This document shows positions 16,581 to 24,863 of a DNA stretch of 54,809 nucleotides, piece by piece (position 1 is the first letter of the stretch; each line of letters begins with the position of its first letter). The position numbers and the translations under genes were made by a program. The stretch is from Streptomyces rubellomurinus. GTDB taxonomy: Bacteria > Actinomycetota > Actinomycetes > Streptomycetales > Streptomycetaceae. Under the pieces are notes generated by a model. It had not been told where the DNA came from. It was given only the letters and a program-made list of their open reading frames with translations, and did no database searches. The DNA is taken from the NCBI RefSeq assembly GCF_000961885.1, contig NZ_JZKH01000050.1, positions 1 to 54,809 on the forward strand, read 5' to 3'.

Positions 16581-18169
16581 GGCTGCTCGCCGAGCACCTT
16601 GCGGCGGTAGGCGCGCCAGCTGACGGCCCACACCGCCGGGTCGTCCAGCGGCTCGTGCCGGATCCGGTGCACCGTCGAGCGGTGCGGCGCGGTGCGGACG
16701 GTCTCCGGCTCCTCGTACGCCTCCCGGGCGACCTCGGCGAGGATGGCCGCGTACTCGTCCAGGTCTGCCCGGGAGTAGGACTCGGTGGGCTCCAGCGTCA
16801 TCGGCTCGGGCACCACGTACGGGTGGTGGCTGGTCCAGTAGTGGGTGCCGAAGTCGGCGGCCCGGTAGCCGAGTTCCTCGCTGTGCAGCCCGGTGTCCTC
16901 GGAGAGCCGCTGCCAGCTGTAGCGGACCTGCTCGACCCGGGGGCGCCCCTCGGCGTACGGGACGGAGACGCCGTGGATCCGGCGCACCAGGGCCAGCAGG
17001 TAGTTGTTGTTGAGCACCGCGGTCTCGGCGGCCTCGCGCAGGCCGTCGGCGCCCAGCGACATGATCCAGGCGTAGGCGCGCACCAGGTTCGGCACCACGC
17101 CCAGGTACGGCCGGATCTTGCCGACCGACTCCGGCCCGCCGTCGTCCAGCCGGTACCGCTCGCCGTCGAACTCCACGGTGGGGCGCGGCAGGTGGGGCGC
17201 CAGCTCGGCGGTGACGCCGCACGCGCCCGCCGCCGGACCGCCGCAGGCGTGCGGCGTGGAGAAGGTCTTGTGCAGGTTGAAGTGGCACAGGTCGAACCCG
17301 GCCTCGCGGGCCCGGGTGATGCCCAGGATCCCGTTCGCGTTCGCCTGGTCGTAGGCGCACAACCCGCCCGCGCGGTGGACGAGTTCGACGAACTCGGCGA
17401 TCCGCGGGTTGTAGATGCCGGTGTCCTCCGGGTTGGTGATCAGCAGCGCGGCGGTGCGCGGGCCGACCGCGGCGCGCAGCGCCTCGAAGTCCGGGTAGCC
17501 GTCCGCGTCCGGGTGCAGGGTGATCACCCGGTAGCCGGCGGTCTTCGCGCAGGCCGCGTTGGAGGGGTGGGAGAAGGCGGTGGTGATGATCTCGTCCCGT
17601 TGCCCGGCCTCGCCGCGCGCCGCGTGGTGGGCGCGGATCACCGACACGTTGGTCCAGATCGCGGCGGAGCCGGCCCCCGGCTGCAGGCTGACCCGGTCCA
17701 TGCCGGAGATCTCCTTGAGCAACTGCTCCAGCCGGTAGGCGAGTTCGAGCACCCCCTGGACGGTCGAGGGGTCCTGCGCCGGGTGCAGGGCGGCGATCCG
17801 GCGGTCCCGGACGAAGGTGTCGTTGACCTTCGGGCTGTACTTCATGGTGCAGGTGCCCTGGCCGACGTCCACGTTGAGGTCGGCGCCCAGGTTCTCCTGG
17901 GAGAGCCGCAGGTAGTGCCGGAGCACCTGCTGCTGGCCGAGCTCCGGCAGCGCGGGCGCGGCCGTGCGGCGCAGCGCGGCGGGCAGCCGGTCGGCGGGGG
18001 AGCCGACGGCGGCGGTGACGGCCGGGTCGGGCAGCGGCGGCAGGACGCCGCGCTCGCCAGGGGAGCCCAGCTCGAAGATCAGCTTCTCGTCCCAGCGGGC
18101 CTGCTGGAAGCGCCGCAGCGCCGGCTTGGGGGCGATGCGCGCACGGGAGGGTGTCCGGCGGTCGGTCAC
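16577..18169 (-). CDS. gcvPB: Glycine dehydrogenase (decarboxylating) P-protein, subunit 2-like
   Basis: 530 residues, the size of GcvPB in organisms with a two-chain P-protein. The PLP lysine lies in CHFNLHKTFSTPHACGGP (Lys301), preceded by AYDQANANG. Other matches are QPGAGSAA, HPSNAACAKTAGY and LLITNPEDTGIYNP. In the glycine cleavage system this subunit decarboxylates glycine and passes the aminomethyl group to lipoyl-GcvH. It overlaps the upstream gcvPA-like gene by 4 bp (ATGA) and the NAD-kinase-like gene by 4 bp. No gcvH or gcvT is in the window, and streptomycetes normally use a single-chain GcvP, so a different amino-acid substrate is possible. Confidence 0.9.
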   Translation of the reverse strand: MTDRRTPSRARIAPKPALRRFQQARWDEKLIFELGSPGERGVLPPLPDPAVTAAVGSPADRLPAALRRTAAPALPELGQQQVLRHYLRLSQENLGADLNVDVGQGTCTMKYSPKVNDTFVRDRRIAALHPAQDPSTVQGVLELAYRLEQLLKEISGMDRVSLQPGAGSAAIWTNVSVIRAHHAARGEAGQRDEIITTAFSHPSNAACAKTAGYRVITLHPDADGYPDFEALRAAVGPRTAALLITNPEDTGIYNPRIAEFVELVHRAGGLCAYDQANANGILGITRAREAGFDLCHFNLHKTFSTPHACGGPAAGACGVTAELAPHLPRPTVEFDGERYRLDDGGPESVGKIRPYLGVVPNLVRAYAWIMSLGADGLREAAETAVLNNNYLLALVRRIHGVSVPYAEGRPRVEQVRYSWQRLSEDTGLHSEELGYRAADFGTHYWTSHHPYVVPEPMTLEPTESYSRADLDEYAAILAEVAREAYEEPETVRTAPHRSTVHRIRHEPLDDPAVWAVSWRAYRRKVLGEQP

Positions 18170-19524
18170 TTCACGATCTCCTCAAGGGCGGTGGCGAGGT
18201 GCTCGATGTCGGCCCGGGTGTGCAGCTCGGTCACGCAGTAGCGGCCCTCGTGCTCCCCGGCCGGGGTGCCCCCGTGCAGGCCGCGTTCCAGCAGGGCGGC
18301 GGCGATCTCGGCGGCAGTGCGCCCGCCGGTGTAGCGCAGGGTGAAGTCGGCGAAGTGCACGGCCCCGGGGTCGGCCAGGTCCACGCCGGGCACCTCGGCG
18401 AGCCGCTGCCGGGCGTAGGCGGTGGTGGCGAGGACGGTCTCGCCGATCTCGCGCATGCCGTGCGGCCCCATCAACGCGAGGTAGACGCCGGCCGCGATGC
18501 CGTGCAGCGCGGCGGCGGTGCCGACCCACTCCTTGCCCTCCTCGCGCAGCGCGAAGGACGTCCGCTCGTACGCGACGTCGCCGAAGCCGTACTCACCGGG
18601 CACCTCGGTGGGGACCAGGCCGAACAGGCGGCTGGGGTACTCGGCGACCAGGCGCGGCTCGTCGGGGGAGCCGATGAAGCCCGCGTTGCCGCCGCCGAAG
18701 CTCGGGTGGATGCCGAGCGGCTGGAGGTCGCCGCAGGTCAGGTCGGCGCCGAGGTCGGCGGGCGGGGCGAGCACGCCGAGGCTCAGCGGGTTGGCGTGGA
18801 CCACGGCCAACGCGCCTGCTGCGTGGGCGAGTTCGATGTAGTCGGGCAGCTCCGGGTCGATCCGCCCGGAGAAGTCGGTGAGCTGGGCGTACACGGCGGC
18901 CGCGTCGCCGTCCGCGAGCGCGGCCCGGACGGCCGCCGGCTCGGCCGGGACCGGGACGAGCTCGTGCACGCCGCGGACGTAGTCGTGGATGCGGGAGAGC
19001 CGGTCCGGGTCGATCTCGCCGACCAGCACCAGCCGGTGCCGGCCGGTCGCCCGCCCGGCCATCCGCAGCGCCGTGGCCGCCGCCTGGAAGCCGTCGTACG
19101 TCGGCACGTTGACCACCTCGACGGCCAGCAGCTCGGCCATCAGCGACTGGTACTCCCACAGCGCCTGGAACCGTCCGTGGTCCTCGTACGGCTCGCCCGC
19201 GTACGCGGTCAGGAACTCGCTGCGGTTGACCACCTCGTCGACCACGGCCGGCACGTGGTGCCGGTAGCAGCCCGCGCCGAGGAAGCTGCGGCCGGGCGGC
19301 ACCGCCGTGTTGCGGGCCAGCAACTCCTCCAGGTGGGCCGTGAGTTCGGCCTCCGAGCGGAGCGGCTCGGGCAGCTCCAGCGGGCGGCGCAGCCGCAGCG
19401 CGGCGGGGATGTCGGCGTAGAACTCCTCGACGCCGCGCGCGCCGATGGCGGCCAGCATGGCGGCCCGCACGTCGGGGGCGGAGTTGGGGATGTACGGATG
19501 GGTTCGGGGCACGCGTGCGCTCAT
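18166..19524 (-). CDS. gcvPA: Glycine dehydrogenase (decarboxylating) P-protein, subunit 1-like
   Basis: 452 residues, normal GcvPA length. It starts THPYIPNSAPDVRAAMLAAI, the usual opening of this subunit, and contains SFLGAGCYRHHVPAVVDEV, LWEYQSLMAELL, NVPTYDG and FGGGNAGF. This chain lacks the PLP lysine and forms an alpha-beta pair with GcvPB. It is the first gene of the minus-strand operon, 94 bp from the divergent sugar-import operon. That pairing with a glycan-use operon and an NAD-kinase-like protein is not the usual gcv context. Confidence 0.9.
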   Translation of the reverse strand: MSARVPRTHPYIPNSAPDVRAAMLAAIGARGVEEFYADIPAALRLRRPLELPEPLRSEAELTAHLEELLARNTAVPPGRSFLGAGCYRHHVPAVVDEVVNRSEFLTAYAGEPYEDHGRFQALWEYQSLMAELLAVEVVNVPTYDGFQAAATALRMAGRATGRHRLVLVGEIDPDRLSRIHDYVRGVHELVPVPAEPAAVRAALADGDAAAVYAQLTDFSGRIDPELPDYIELAHAAGALAVVHANPLSLGVLAPPADLGADLTCGDLQPLGIHPSFGGGNAGFIGSPDEPRLVAEYPSRLFGLVPTEVPGEYGFGDVAYERTSFALREEGKEWVGTAAALHGIAAGVYLALMGPHGMREIGETVLATTAYARQRLAEVPGVDLADPGAVHFADFTLRYTGGRTAAEIAAALLERGLHGGTPAGEHEGRYCVTELHTRADIEHLATALEEIVK

Positions 19525-19579
19525 CGGGACCTTCCGCGTTTTCGGTCACAAGCCTTGACGGCGATGTGCATGCTGAGTT

Positions 19580-19589
19580 CTGTATACAG
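19580..19589. promoter_or_regulatory. Palindromic GntR/FCD-type operator between divergent operons
   Basis: CTGTATACAG is a perfect 10-bp palindrome containing TGTATACA, the core bound by many FCD-type GntR regulators. It lies in the 94-bp region between gcvPA-like (start 19524) and the sugar-binding-protein gene (start 19619), so it can control both operons. The GntR/FCD regulator encoded at 13864-14517 in the left operon is the obvious candidate. Confidence 0.6.
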
Positions 19590-19618
19590 CATTCGGCATT
19601 CACTCGTCGGGAGGCAAG

Positions 19619-21010
19619 ATGTCCGCACGAACCCGGCCCGAACGAATCCCCCAACTCGGCCGCACAGCACCGGGATCGGCCCTCGCCCCGACCCGGCGCA
19701 CGCTGCTCGCCGGGGCAGCCGCGGGCGGCGCCCTGCTGCTCACCGGCGCGGCCGGCTGCGCCACCGGCGGAGCCGCCGGGACGGACGCCAAGCAGATCGG
19801 CGCCACCCCGACCGGCACCCTCGCCGGGAAGCTCACCATCTGGTCCTGGGACGTCGCCGCCAAGGCCATGCAGCGCCTCGGCAAGACCTTCGAACAGCGT
19901 CACCCCGGCACCACCGTCGACGTCCTCGACATCGGCTACGAGAACGCCTACGACAAGATCACCGTGGGCCTCGGCGCCGGCAGCGGCCTGCCCGACGTCC
20001 TCACCGTCGAGGGCCACAAGGTGCCCGGCTACCTCGGCACCTTCCCCGGCGCCCTGGTCGACCTCACCGGCCGCGCCCAAGGCCTCAAGGACAAGTACCC
20101 GGAAGCCACCTGGCGAGCCGTCACGGACACCAAGGGCCGCGTCTACGCCCTCCCCTGGGACAGCGGCCCCTGCGCCCTCTTCTACCGCCGCGACCACTTC
20201 CAGCAGGCCGGCATCGACCCCGCCACCCTCGCCACCTGGGACGACTACCTCACCGCCGGCACCGCGCTCAAGGCCGCCACCGGGAAGAAGCTGCTCATCC
20301 TCGACGCCAAGAAGGACACCACCTTCGGCATGCTGCTCCAACAGCAGGGCCAGGCCTGGTTCGTCGACGGCAAGGTCGCCGTCGCCACCCCCGCCGCCGA
20401 ACGCGCCCTCACCCTGCTCAAACAGCTCGTCGACCGCGACCTCGTCGACTTCGAGGACGGCTGGGACGGCCTCGTCTCCGGCACCCACGACGGCAAGGCC
20501 GCCACCGCCCCCACCGCCGCCTGGTGGGACGGCACCCTCACCGGCGACCTCGCCGACCTCAAGGGCAGGTTCGGCGTCGTCCCGCTGCCCGCCTTCACCC
20601 CCGGCGGCTGCCGCACCTCAAACAGCGGCGGCTCCGTCCTGTGCGTCCCCGCCCAGAGCGCGAACCCCGAACTCGCCTGGGCCTTCCTCGACTTCCTGCT
20701 CGCCGACCGGGCCAACCAGGCCTCGATGATGCAGCACGAAGGCCTCTTCCCCGCCTACCTCCCGGCCCTCGACGACCCCTACTTCCAGCAGCCCGCGCCC
20801 TACTACGCCGACCAGCCCGTCATGAAGCTGTTCGCCGAACTCGCCCGCACCGTCCCCGCCGTCGAGCGCACCGCCGACGACACCAAGGCCGGCGACATCG
20901 TCACCACCGCCGTCAACCAGGTCCTGCACAACGGCGCCGACCCCGGCACCGCGCTGCGCTCCGCCGCCCGCCAGATCGCCACCGCGACCGGCCGCCCACC
21001 GGTCTCCTGA
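19619..21010 (+). CDS. Sugar ABC transporter substrate-binding lipoprotein
   Basis: 463 residues. The N-terminus has twin arginines (PTRRTLLAGAAAGGALLL) followed by the lipobox TGAAGC, so it is a Tat-type lipoprotein. The mature part begins KLTIWSWDVAAKAMQRLGK, typical of family 1 sugar-binding proteins, and includes LPWDSGPCALFYRRD. ATG follows GGGAGG closely. It is the first of five co-transcribed genes, ending in a GH42 and a GH63-like glycosidase, so the ligand is probably an oligosaccharide released by such enzymes. Confidence 0.92.
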   Translation: MSARTRPERIPQLGRTAPGSALAPTRRTLLAGAAAGGALLLTGAAGCATGGAAGTDAKQIGATPTGTLAGKLTIWSWDVAAKAMQRLGKTFEQRHPGTTVDVLDIGYENAYDKITVGLGAGSGLPDVLTVEGHKVPGYLGTFPGALVDLTGRAQGLKDKYPEATWRAVTDTKGRVYALPWDSGPCALFYRRDHFQQAGIDPATLATWDDYLTAGTALKAATGKKLLILDAKKDTTFGMLLQQQGQAWFVDGKVAVATPAAERALTLLKQLVDRDLVDFEDGWDGLVSGTHDGKAATAPTAAWWDGTLTGDLADLKGRFGVVPLPAFTPGGCRTSNSGGSVLCVPAQSANPELAWAFLDFLLADRANQASMMQHEGLFPAYLPALDDPYFQQPAPYYADQPVMKLFAELARTVPAVERTADDTKAGDIVTTAVNQVLHNGADPGTALRSAARQIATATGRPPVS

Positions 21011-21022
21011 AGGGCGGGCGCC

Positions 21023-21946
21023 ATGACCAGCAGCGCCACCGCCCTGCGCACACCCCGGGCGAGCGCCGCACCCGCCCGGCGCCGCCGCTCTCCGCACACC
21101 GCCGCCTGGCTCTTCGCCGGCCCCACCGCCGTCCTGTTCACCGCCTTCTTCGCCTACCCGCTCGGCGCCAGCCTCTACCAGAGCTTCACCGCCCGCCGCG
21201 ACGGCGTCGACGTCTGGGTCGGCCTCGACCAGTACCGGCGCCTGCTCGACGACCCGGCCTTCCTGCACTCCCTCGTCAACACCGCGCTCATCCTCGCCGT
21301 CCAGGTACCGGTGATGATCGGGCTCGCCCTCGTCCTCGCCGTCCTGCTCAACCAGTCCTGGCTGCGCTTCCGGGCCGGCTGGCGCGCCGTGTTCTTCCTG
21401 CCCGCCATCACCACCCTGGTCGCCTACGCCGTCGTCTTCCAGGTCCTGCTGCGCACCGACGGCGGCCTCGCCAACCAACTCCTGCACGCCCTCGGCCTCC
21501 AGCCCGTCGACTGGCTCAACTCGCCCACCTGGGCCCGGATCTCCGTGATCGGCTCGGTCACCTGGCGCTGGACCGGCTACAACGCCGTCATCCTGCTGGC
21601 CGGCCTGCAGGCCGTGGGCCGCGACCAGTACGAGGCCGCCGCCCTCGACGGCGCCGGGCCGCTGCGCACCCACACCGGCGTGATCCTGCCCCAACTGCGG
21701 CCGGTGGTGCTGTTCTGCACCATCACCTCCACCATCGGCACCCTCCAACTCTTCGACGAGAACTACGTGCTGACCCGCGGCGGCCCCGGCGACGCCACCC
21801 TCACCCCGGTCGTCTACCTCTACAAGGTCGGCTTCCAGCAGCTCGACTTCGGCTACGCCGCCGCGATCGCCTGGGTCGTCGTCCTCCTCATCGCCGCCGT
21901 TTCCCTGCTGCAGTTCCGGCTCTACGGAAGGGAACGCCGCCGATGA
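21023..21946 (+). CDS. Sugar ABC transporter permease, MalF type
   Basis: 307 residues with six membrane segments. The N-terminal basic tail (residues 1-25) is followed by a helix at TAAWLFAGPTAVLFTAFFAY. The EAA loop reads YEAAALDGAGPLRTHTGVIL. It starts 13 bp after the binding-protein stop, with GAAGGGCGGGC as the ribosome site, and its stop overlaps the next permease start by 4 bp. No ATPase gene is present; a shared MsiK-type ATPase is assumed. Confidence 0.93.
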   Translation: MTSSATALRTPRASAAPARRRRSPHTAAWLFAGPTAVLFTAFFAYPLGASLYQSFTARRDGVDVWVGLDQYRRLLDDPAFLHSLVNTALILAVQVPVMIGLALVLAVLLNQSWLRFRAGWRAVFFLPAITTLVAYAVVFQVLLRTDGGLANQLLHALGLQPVDWLNSPTWARISVIGSVTWRWTGYNAVILLAGLQAVGRDQYEAAALDGAGPLRTHTGVILPQLRPVVLFCTITSTIGTLQLFDENYVLTRGGPGDATLTPVVYLYKVGFQQLDFGYAAAIAWVVVLLIAAVSLLQFRLYGRERRR

Positions 21947-22806
21947 GCAGCACCCCCGTGCGCCCGCAGCGGCCCCGCCGCCCGCTGCCCGCCCGGCTCG
22001 GCCGCGCGGCTGCCCTCGCCGTCCTCACCCTCGGCGCCGTCCTCAGCCTGATCCCGTTCGCCTGGATGCTCCTCGCCAGCACCCACAGCAGCGCCGAACT
22101 CTTCCACTCCCCGCCGCCGTTCCTGCCCGGCGGCCGGCTGCTGCGCAACCTCGCTCACCTCCAGGACAGCATCGGCTTCGGCCGGGTGCTGCTCAACAGC
22201 CTCGGCATCGCCGCCGTCCACACCCTGCTCAGCTCCCTGCTCTCCGCCATGTGCGGCTACGGCCTCGCCAAGTACCGCTTCCGCGGCCGCGGCCTGCTGC
22301 TCGGCGCGGTGCTCGCCACCCTGATGATCCCGCTCCAGGTGCTGCTCGTCCCGCTGTTCCAGATGATGGCGAACCTCGGCTGGATCGACAGCTACCAGGC
22401 CGTCATCCTGCCCTTCCTCGCCAACTCCTTCGGCGTCCTGCTGATGCGCCAGAGCTTCCTCGACTTCCCCGACGAACTGCTGGAGTCCGCCCGGATCGAC
22501 GGCTCCGGTGAACTGCGCACCTTCTACCAGGTCGTGCTGCCGTGCGTGCGGCCGCAGTTGGGCACACTGGTGATCCTCACCTTCATGGGCCAGTGGAACA
22601 GCTTCATCTGGCCGCTGCTGATGCTCAACACCCAGGACAAGTACACCGTGCCGGTCGCCCTCAACACCCTGACCGGACTCAGCCACGTCGACTACTCCGG
22701 CCTGATGCTCGGCTCGTTCCTCGCCACCCTGCCGCTGATGGTGCTCTTCCTGCTGTTCCAGCGGCAGTTCGTGGCCGGGCTGCTGGGCGGGGCCCTGAAG
22801 GGATGA
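21943..22806 (+). CDS. Sugar ABC transporter permease, MalG type
   Basis: 287 residues with six membrane segments. The EAA loop reads ELLESARIDGSGELRTFYQV, the usual MalG variant in which EAA becomes ESA. The ATG overlaps the upstream TGA (ATGA), with GGAAGGGAA as the ribosome site, which excludes longer starts. Its own stop overlaps the beta-galactosidase start, so the operon is translationally coupled here too. With the MalF partner it forms the membrane channel of the importer. Confidence 0.93.
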   Translation: MSSTPVRPQRPRRPLPARLGRAAALAVLTLGAVLSLIPFAWMLLASTHSSAELFHSPPPFLPGGRLLRNLAHLQDSIGFGRVLLNSLGIAAVHTLLSSLLSAMCGYGLAKYRFRGRGLLLGAVLATLMIPLQVLLVPLFQMMANLGWIDSYQAVILPFLANSFGVLLMRQSFLDFPDELLESARIDGSGELRTFYQVVLPCVRPQLGTLVILTFMGQWNSFIWPLLMLNTQDKYTVPVALNTLTGLSHVDYSGLMLGSFLATLPLMVLFLLFQRQFVAGLLGGALKG

Positions 22807-24863
22807 CCATGACCGAGAACCACGGGACCGGACCCACCCGGGTGCCCGGGCTGCTGTACGGCGGCGACTGGAACCCCGAGCAGTGGCCCGAGAAGGTGTG
22901 GGCCGAGGACGTCGAGCTGATGGCCGCCGCCGGGGTCAACCTGGTCACGGTCGGCGTCTTCTCCTGGGCCCAGCTCCAACCCGACGCCCGCCACTGGGAC
23001 TTCGGCTGGCTCGACCGGCTGCTCGACCTCGTCCACGCCCACGGCATCGCCGTCGACCTGGCCACCGCCACCGCCTCGCCGCCCGCCTGGCTGGTCCGCG
23101 CCCACCCCGAGGTGCTGCCCGTCACCGCGGACGGCGTCCGGCTGGAGTTCGGCTCCCGCCAGCACTACTGCCCCTCCTCGACGGCCTACCGGGCCGCCGC
23201 CGTCCGGCTCGTCCGGGCGCTCGCCGAACGCTACCGCGACCACCCCGCACTCGCCCTGTGGCACGTCCACAACGAGTACGGCGACCACGTGCAGGAGTGC
23301 TTCTGCCCCGCCTCGGCCGCCGACTTCCGCGGGTGGCTGCGCCGACGCCACGGCGACGTCGACGAGTTGAACCGCTCCTGGGGCACCGCCTTCTGGTCCC
23401 AGCGCTACACCTCCTTCGACCAGGTCGAGCCGCCGCGCACCGCCCCCGGCCCGGTCAACCCCACCCAGCTGCTCGACTGGCGCCGGTTCTGCTCCGACGC
23501 GCTGCTCGCCCTCTACCGCGCCGAGAAGGCCGTCCTCGACGAACTCTCGCCCGGCGTACCCGTCACCACCAACTTCATGTCGATGCTCAAGGCGCTCGAC
23601 TACTGGGAGTGGAGCCGGCACGAGGACCTCGTCTCCGACGACGCCTACCCCGACCCGGCCGACCCGAACGCCCACGTCCACGCCGCCCTGACCTACGACC
23701 TGATGCGCTCCCTCAAGGCCGGCCGGCCCTGGCTGCTGATGGAACAGGCCCCCTCCGCCGTCAGCTGGCGCCCGGTCAACGTCCCCAAACCGCCCGCCCT
23801 CCACCGGCTCTGGTCCCTCCAGGCCCTCGCCCGCGGCGCGGACGGCGTCCTGCACTTCCAGTGGCGCGCCTCCGCGGCCGGCGCCGAGAAGTTCCACAGC
23901 GCGATGCTCCCGCACCGCGGCACCGCCGCGCGCGGCTGGCGCACGACCGTCGCCCTCGGCGCCGAACTGCGCCGCCTCGGCGAGATCGCCGGCAGCCGGC
24001 TGCGCGGGCAGGCGGCCGTCCTGCTCGACTGGGACAGCTGGTGGGCGCTCGAACTCGACGACCACCCCTCCGCCCGGATGCGCTGGACCGACCTGCTCCG
24101 GCCCTGGTACGCGGCCCTGTACGAGCGCGGCATCACCGTCGACTTCGTCCCGCCCACCGGCGAACTCGACGGCTACCCGCTGCTGCTCGCCCCCAACCTC
24201 TACCTGCTCGACACCGCCACTGCCGACCGGCTCCACCGGTACGTCCGGGCCGGCGGCCGGCTGGTCTGCGGCCCCTTCAGCGGCATCACCGACCGGCACG
24301 ACCACGTCCACCCCGGCGGCCACCCCGGCCCGCTGCGCGACCTGCTCGGCGTCGTCGTCGACGAGCACTGGCCGATCCCGGACGGCGCCACCACCGCCGT
24401 CGACCTCGACGGCACCGCCCTGCGCGCCGAACGCTGGAGCGAGTGGATCGAGACCGAGGGCGCCGCGACCGTCGCCCGCTACACGGACGGCGAACTGGCC
24501 GGCCGCCCCGCCGTCACCCGGCACCGGCACGGCGCCGGCAGCGCCTGGTACCTGAGCTGCCACCTCGGTACCGACACCGGCCGGGTCCTCGACCTCCCGC
24601 TCGCCGAAGCCGGGGTGCGCGCCGAACTCCCCGACCTGCCGGACGGCGTCGAGGCCACCCGCCGGTACGGCGCGGACGGCACCGGCTACCTCTTCCTGCT
24701 CAACCACACGCCGGCCGAACGGCGCGTGCCGCTCGACCGGACCGGCACACGCCCGCTGACCGGCACCGACCTGCTCACCGGCGCCGAAGCCGCCGGGGCC
24801 GTCACCCTCGCCCCGCTCGGCGCGGCCGTCCTCCGCACCCCGCCCACCGAGGAGCGCCCGTGA
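22803..24863 (+). CDS. Beta-galactosidase, glycoside hydrolase family 42
   Basis: 686 residues, normal for GH42. The (beta/alpha)8 domain opens LLYGGDWNPEQWPEKVWAED. The acid/base Glu158 is in LWHVHNEYG and the nucleophile Glu314 in WLLMEQAPSAVSW. A trimerisation-type domain with VLLDWDSWWALELD and a C-terminal small domain follow. There is no signal peptide, so it should act on imported galactosides in the cytoplasm. In the region that binds zinc in some GH42 enzymes only C-x-C is kept (ECFCPAS), so the full four-Cys site is probably absent. ATG at 22803 overlaps the permease stop; a second ATG at 22809 is an alternative start. Confidence 0.93.
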   Translation: MTMTENHGTGPTRVPGLLYGGDWNPEQWPEKVWAEDVELMAAAGVNLVTVGVFSWAQLQPDARHWDFGWLDRLLDLVHAHGIAVDLATATASPPAWLVRAHPEVLPVTADGVRLEFGSRQHYCPSSTAYRAAAVRLVRALAERYRDHPALALWHVHNEYGDHVQECFCPASAADFRGWLRRRHGDVDELNRSWGTAFWSQRYTSFDQVEPPRTAPGPVNPTQLLDWRRFCSDALLALYRAEKAVLDELSPGVPVTTNFMSMLKALDYWEWSRHEDLVSDDAYPDPADPNAHVHAALTYDLMRSLKAGRPWLLMEQAPSAVSWRPVNVPKPPALHRLWSLQALARGADGVLHFQWRASAAGAEKFHSAMLPHRGTAARGWRTTVALGAELRRLGEIAGSRLRGQAAVLLDWDSWWALELDDHPSARMRWTDLLRPWYAALYERGITVDFVPPTGELDGYPLLLAPNLYLLDTATADRLHRYVRAGGRLVCGPFSGITDRHDHVHPGGHPGPLRDLLGVVVDEHWPIPDGATTAVDLDGTALRAERWSEWIETEGAATVARYTDGELAGRPAVTRHRHGAGSAWYLSCHLGTDTGRVLDLPLAEAGVRAELPDLPDGVEATRRYGADGTGYLFLLNHTPAERRVPLDRTGTRPLTGTDLLTGAEAAGAVTLAPLGAAVLRTPPTEERP

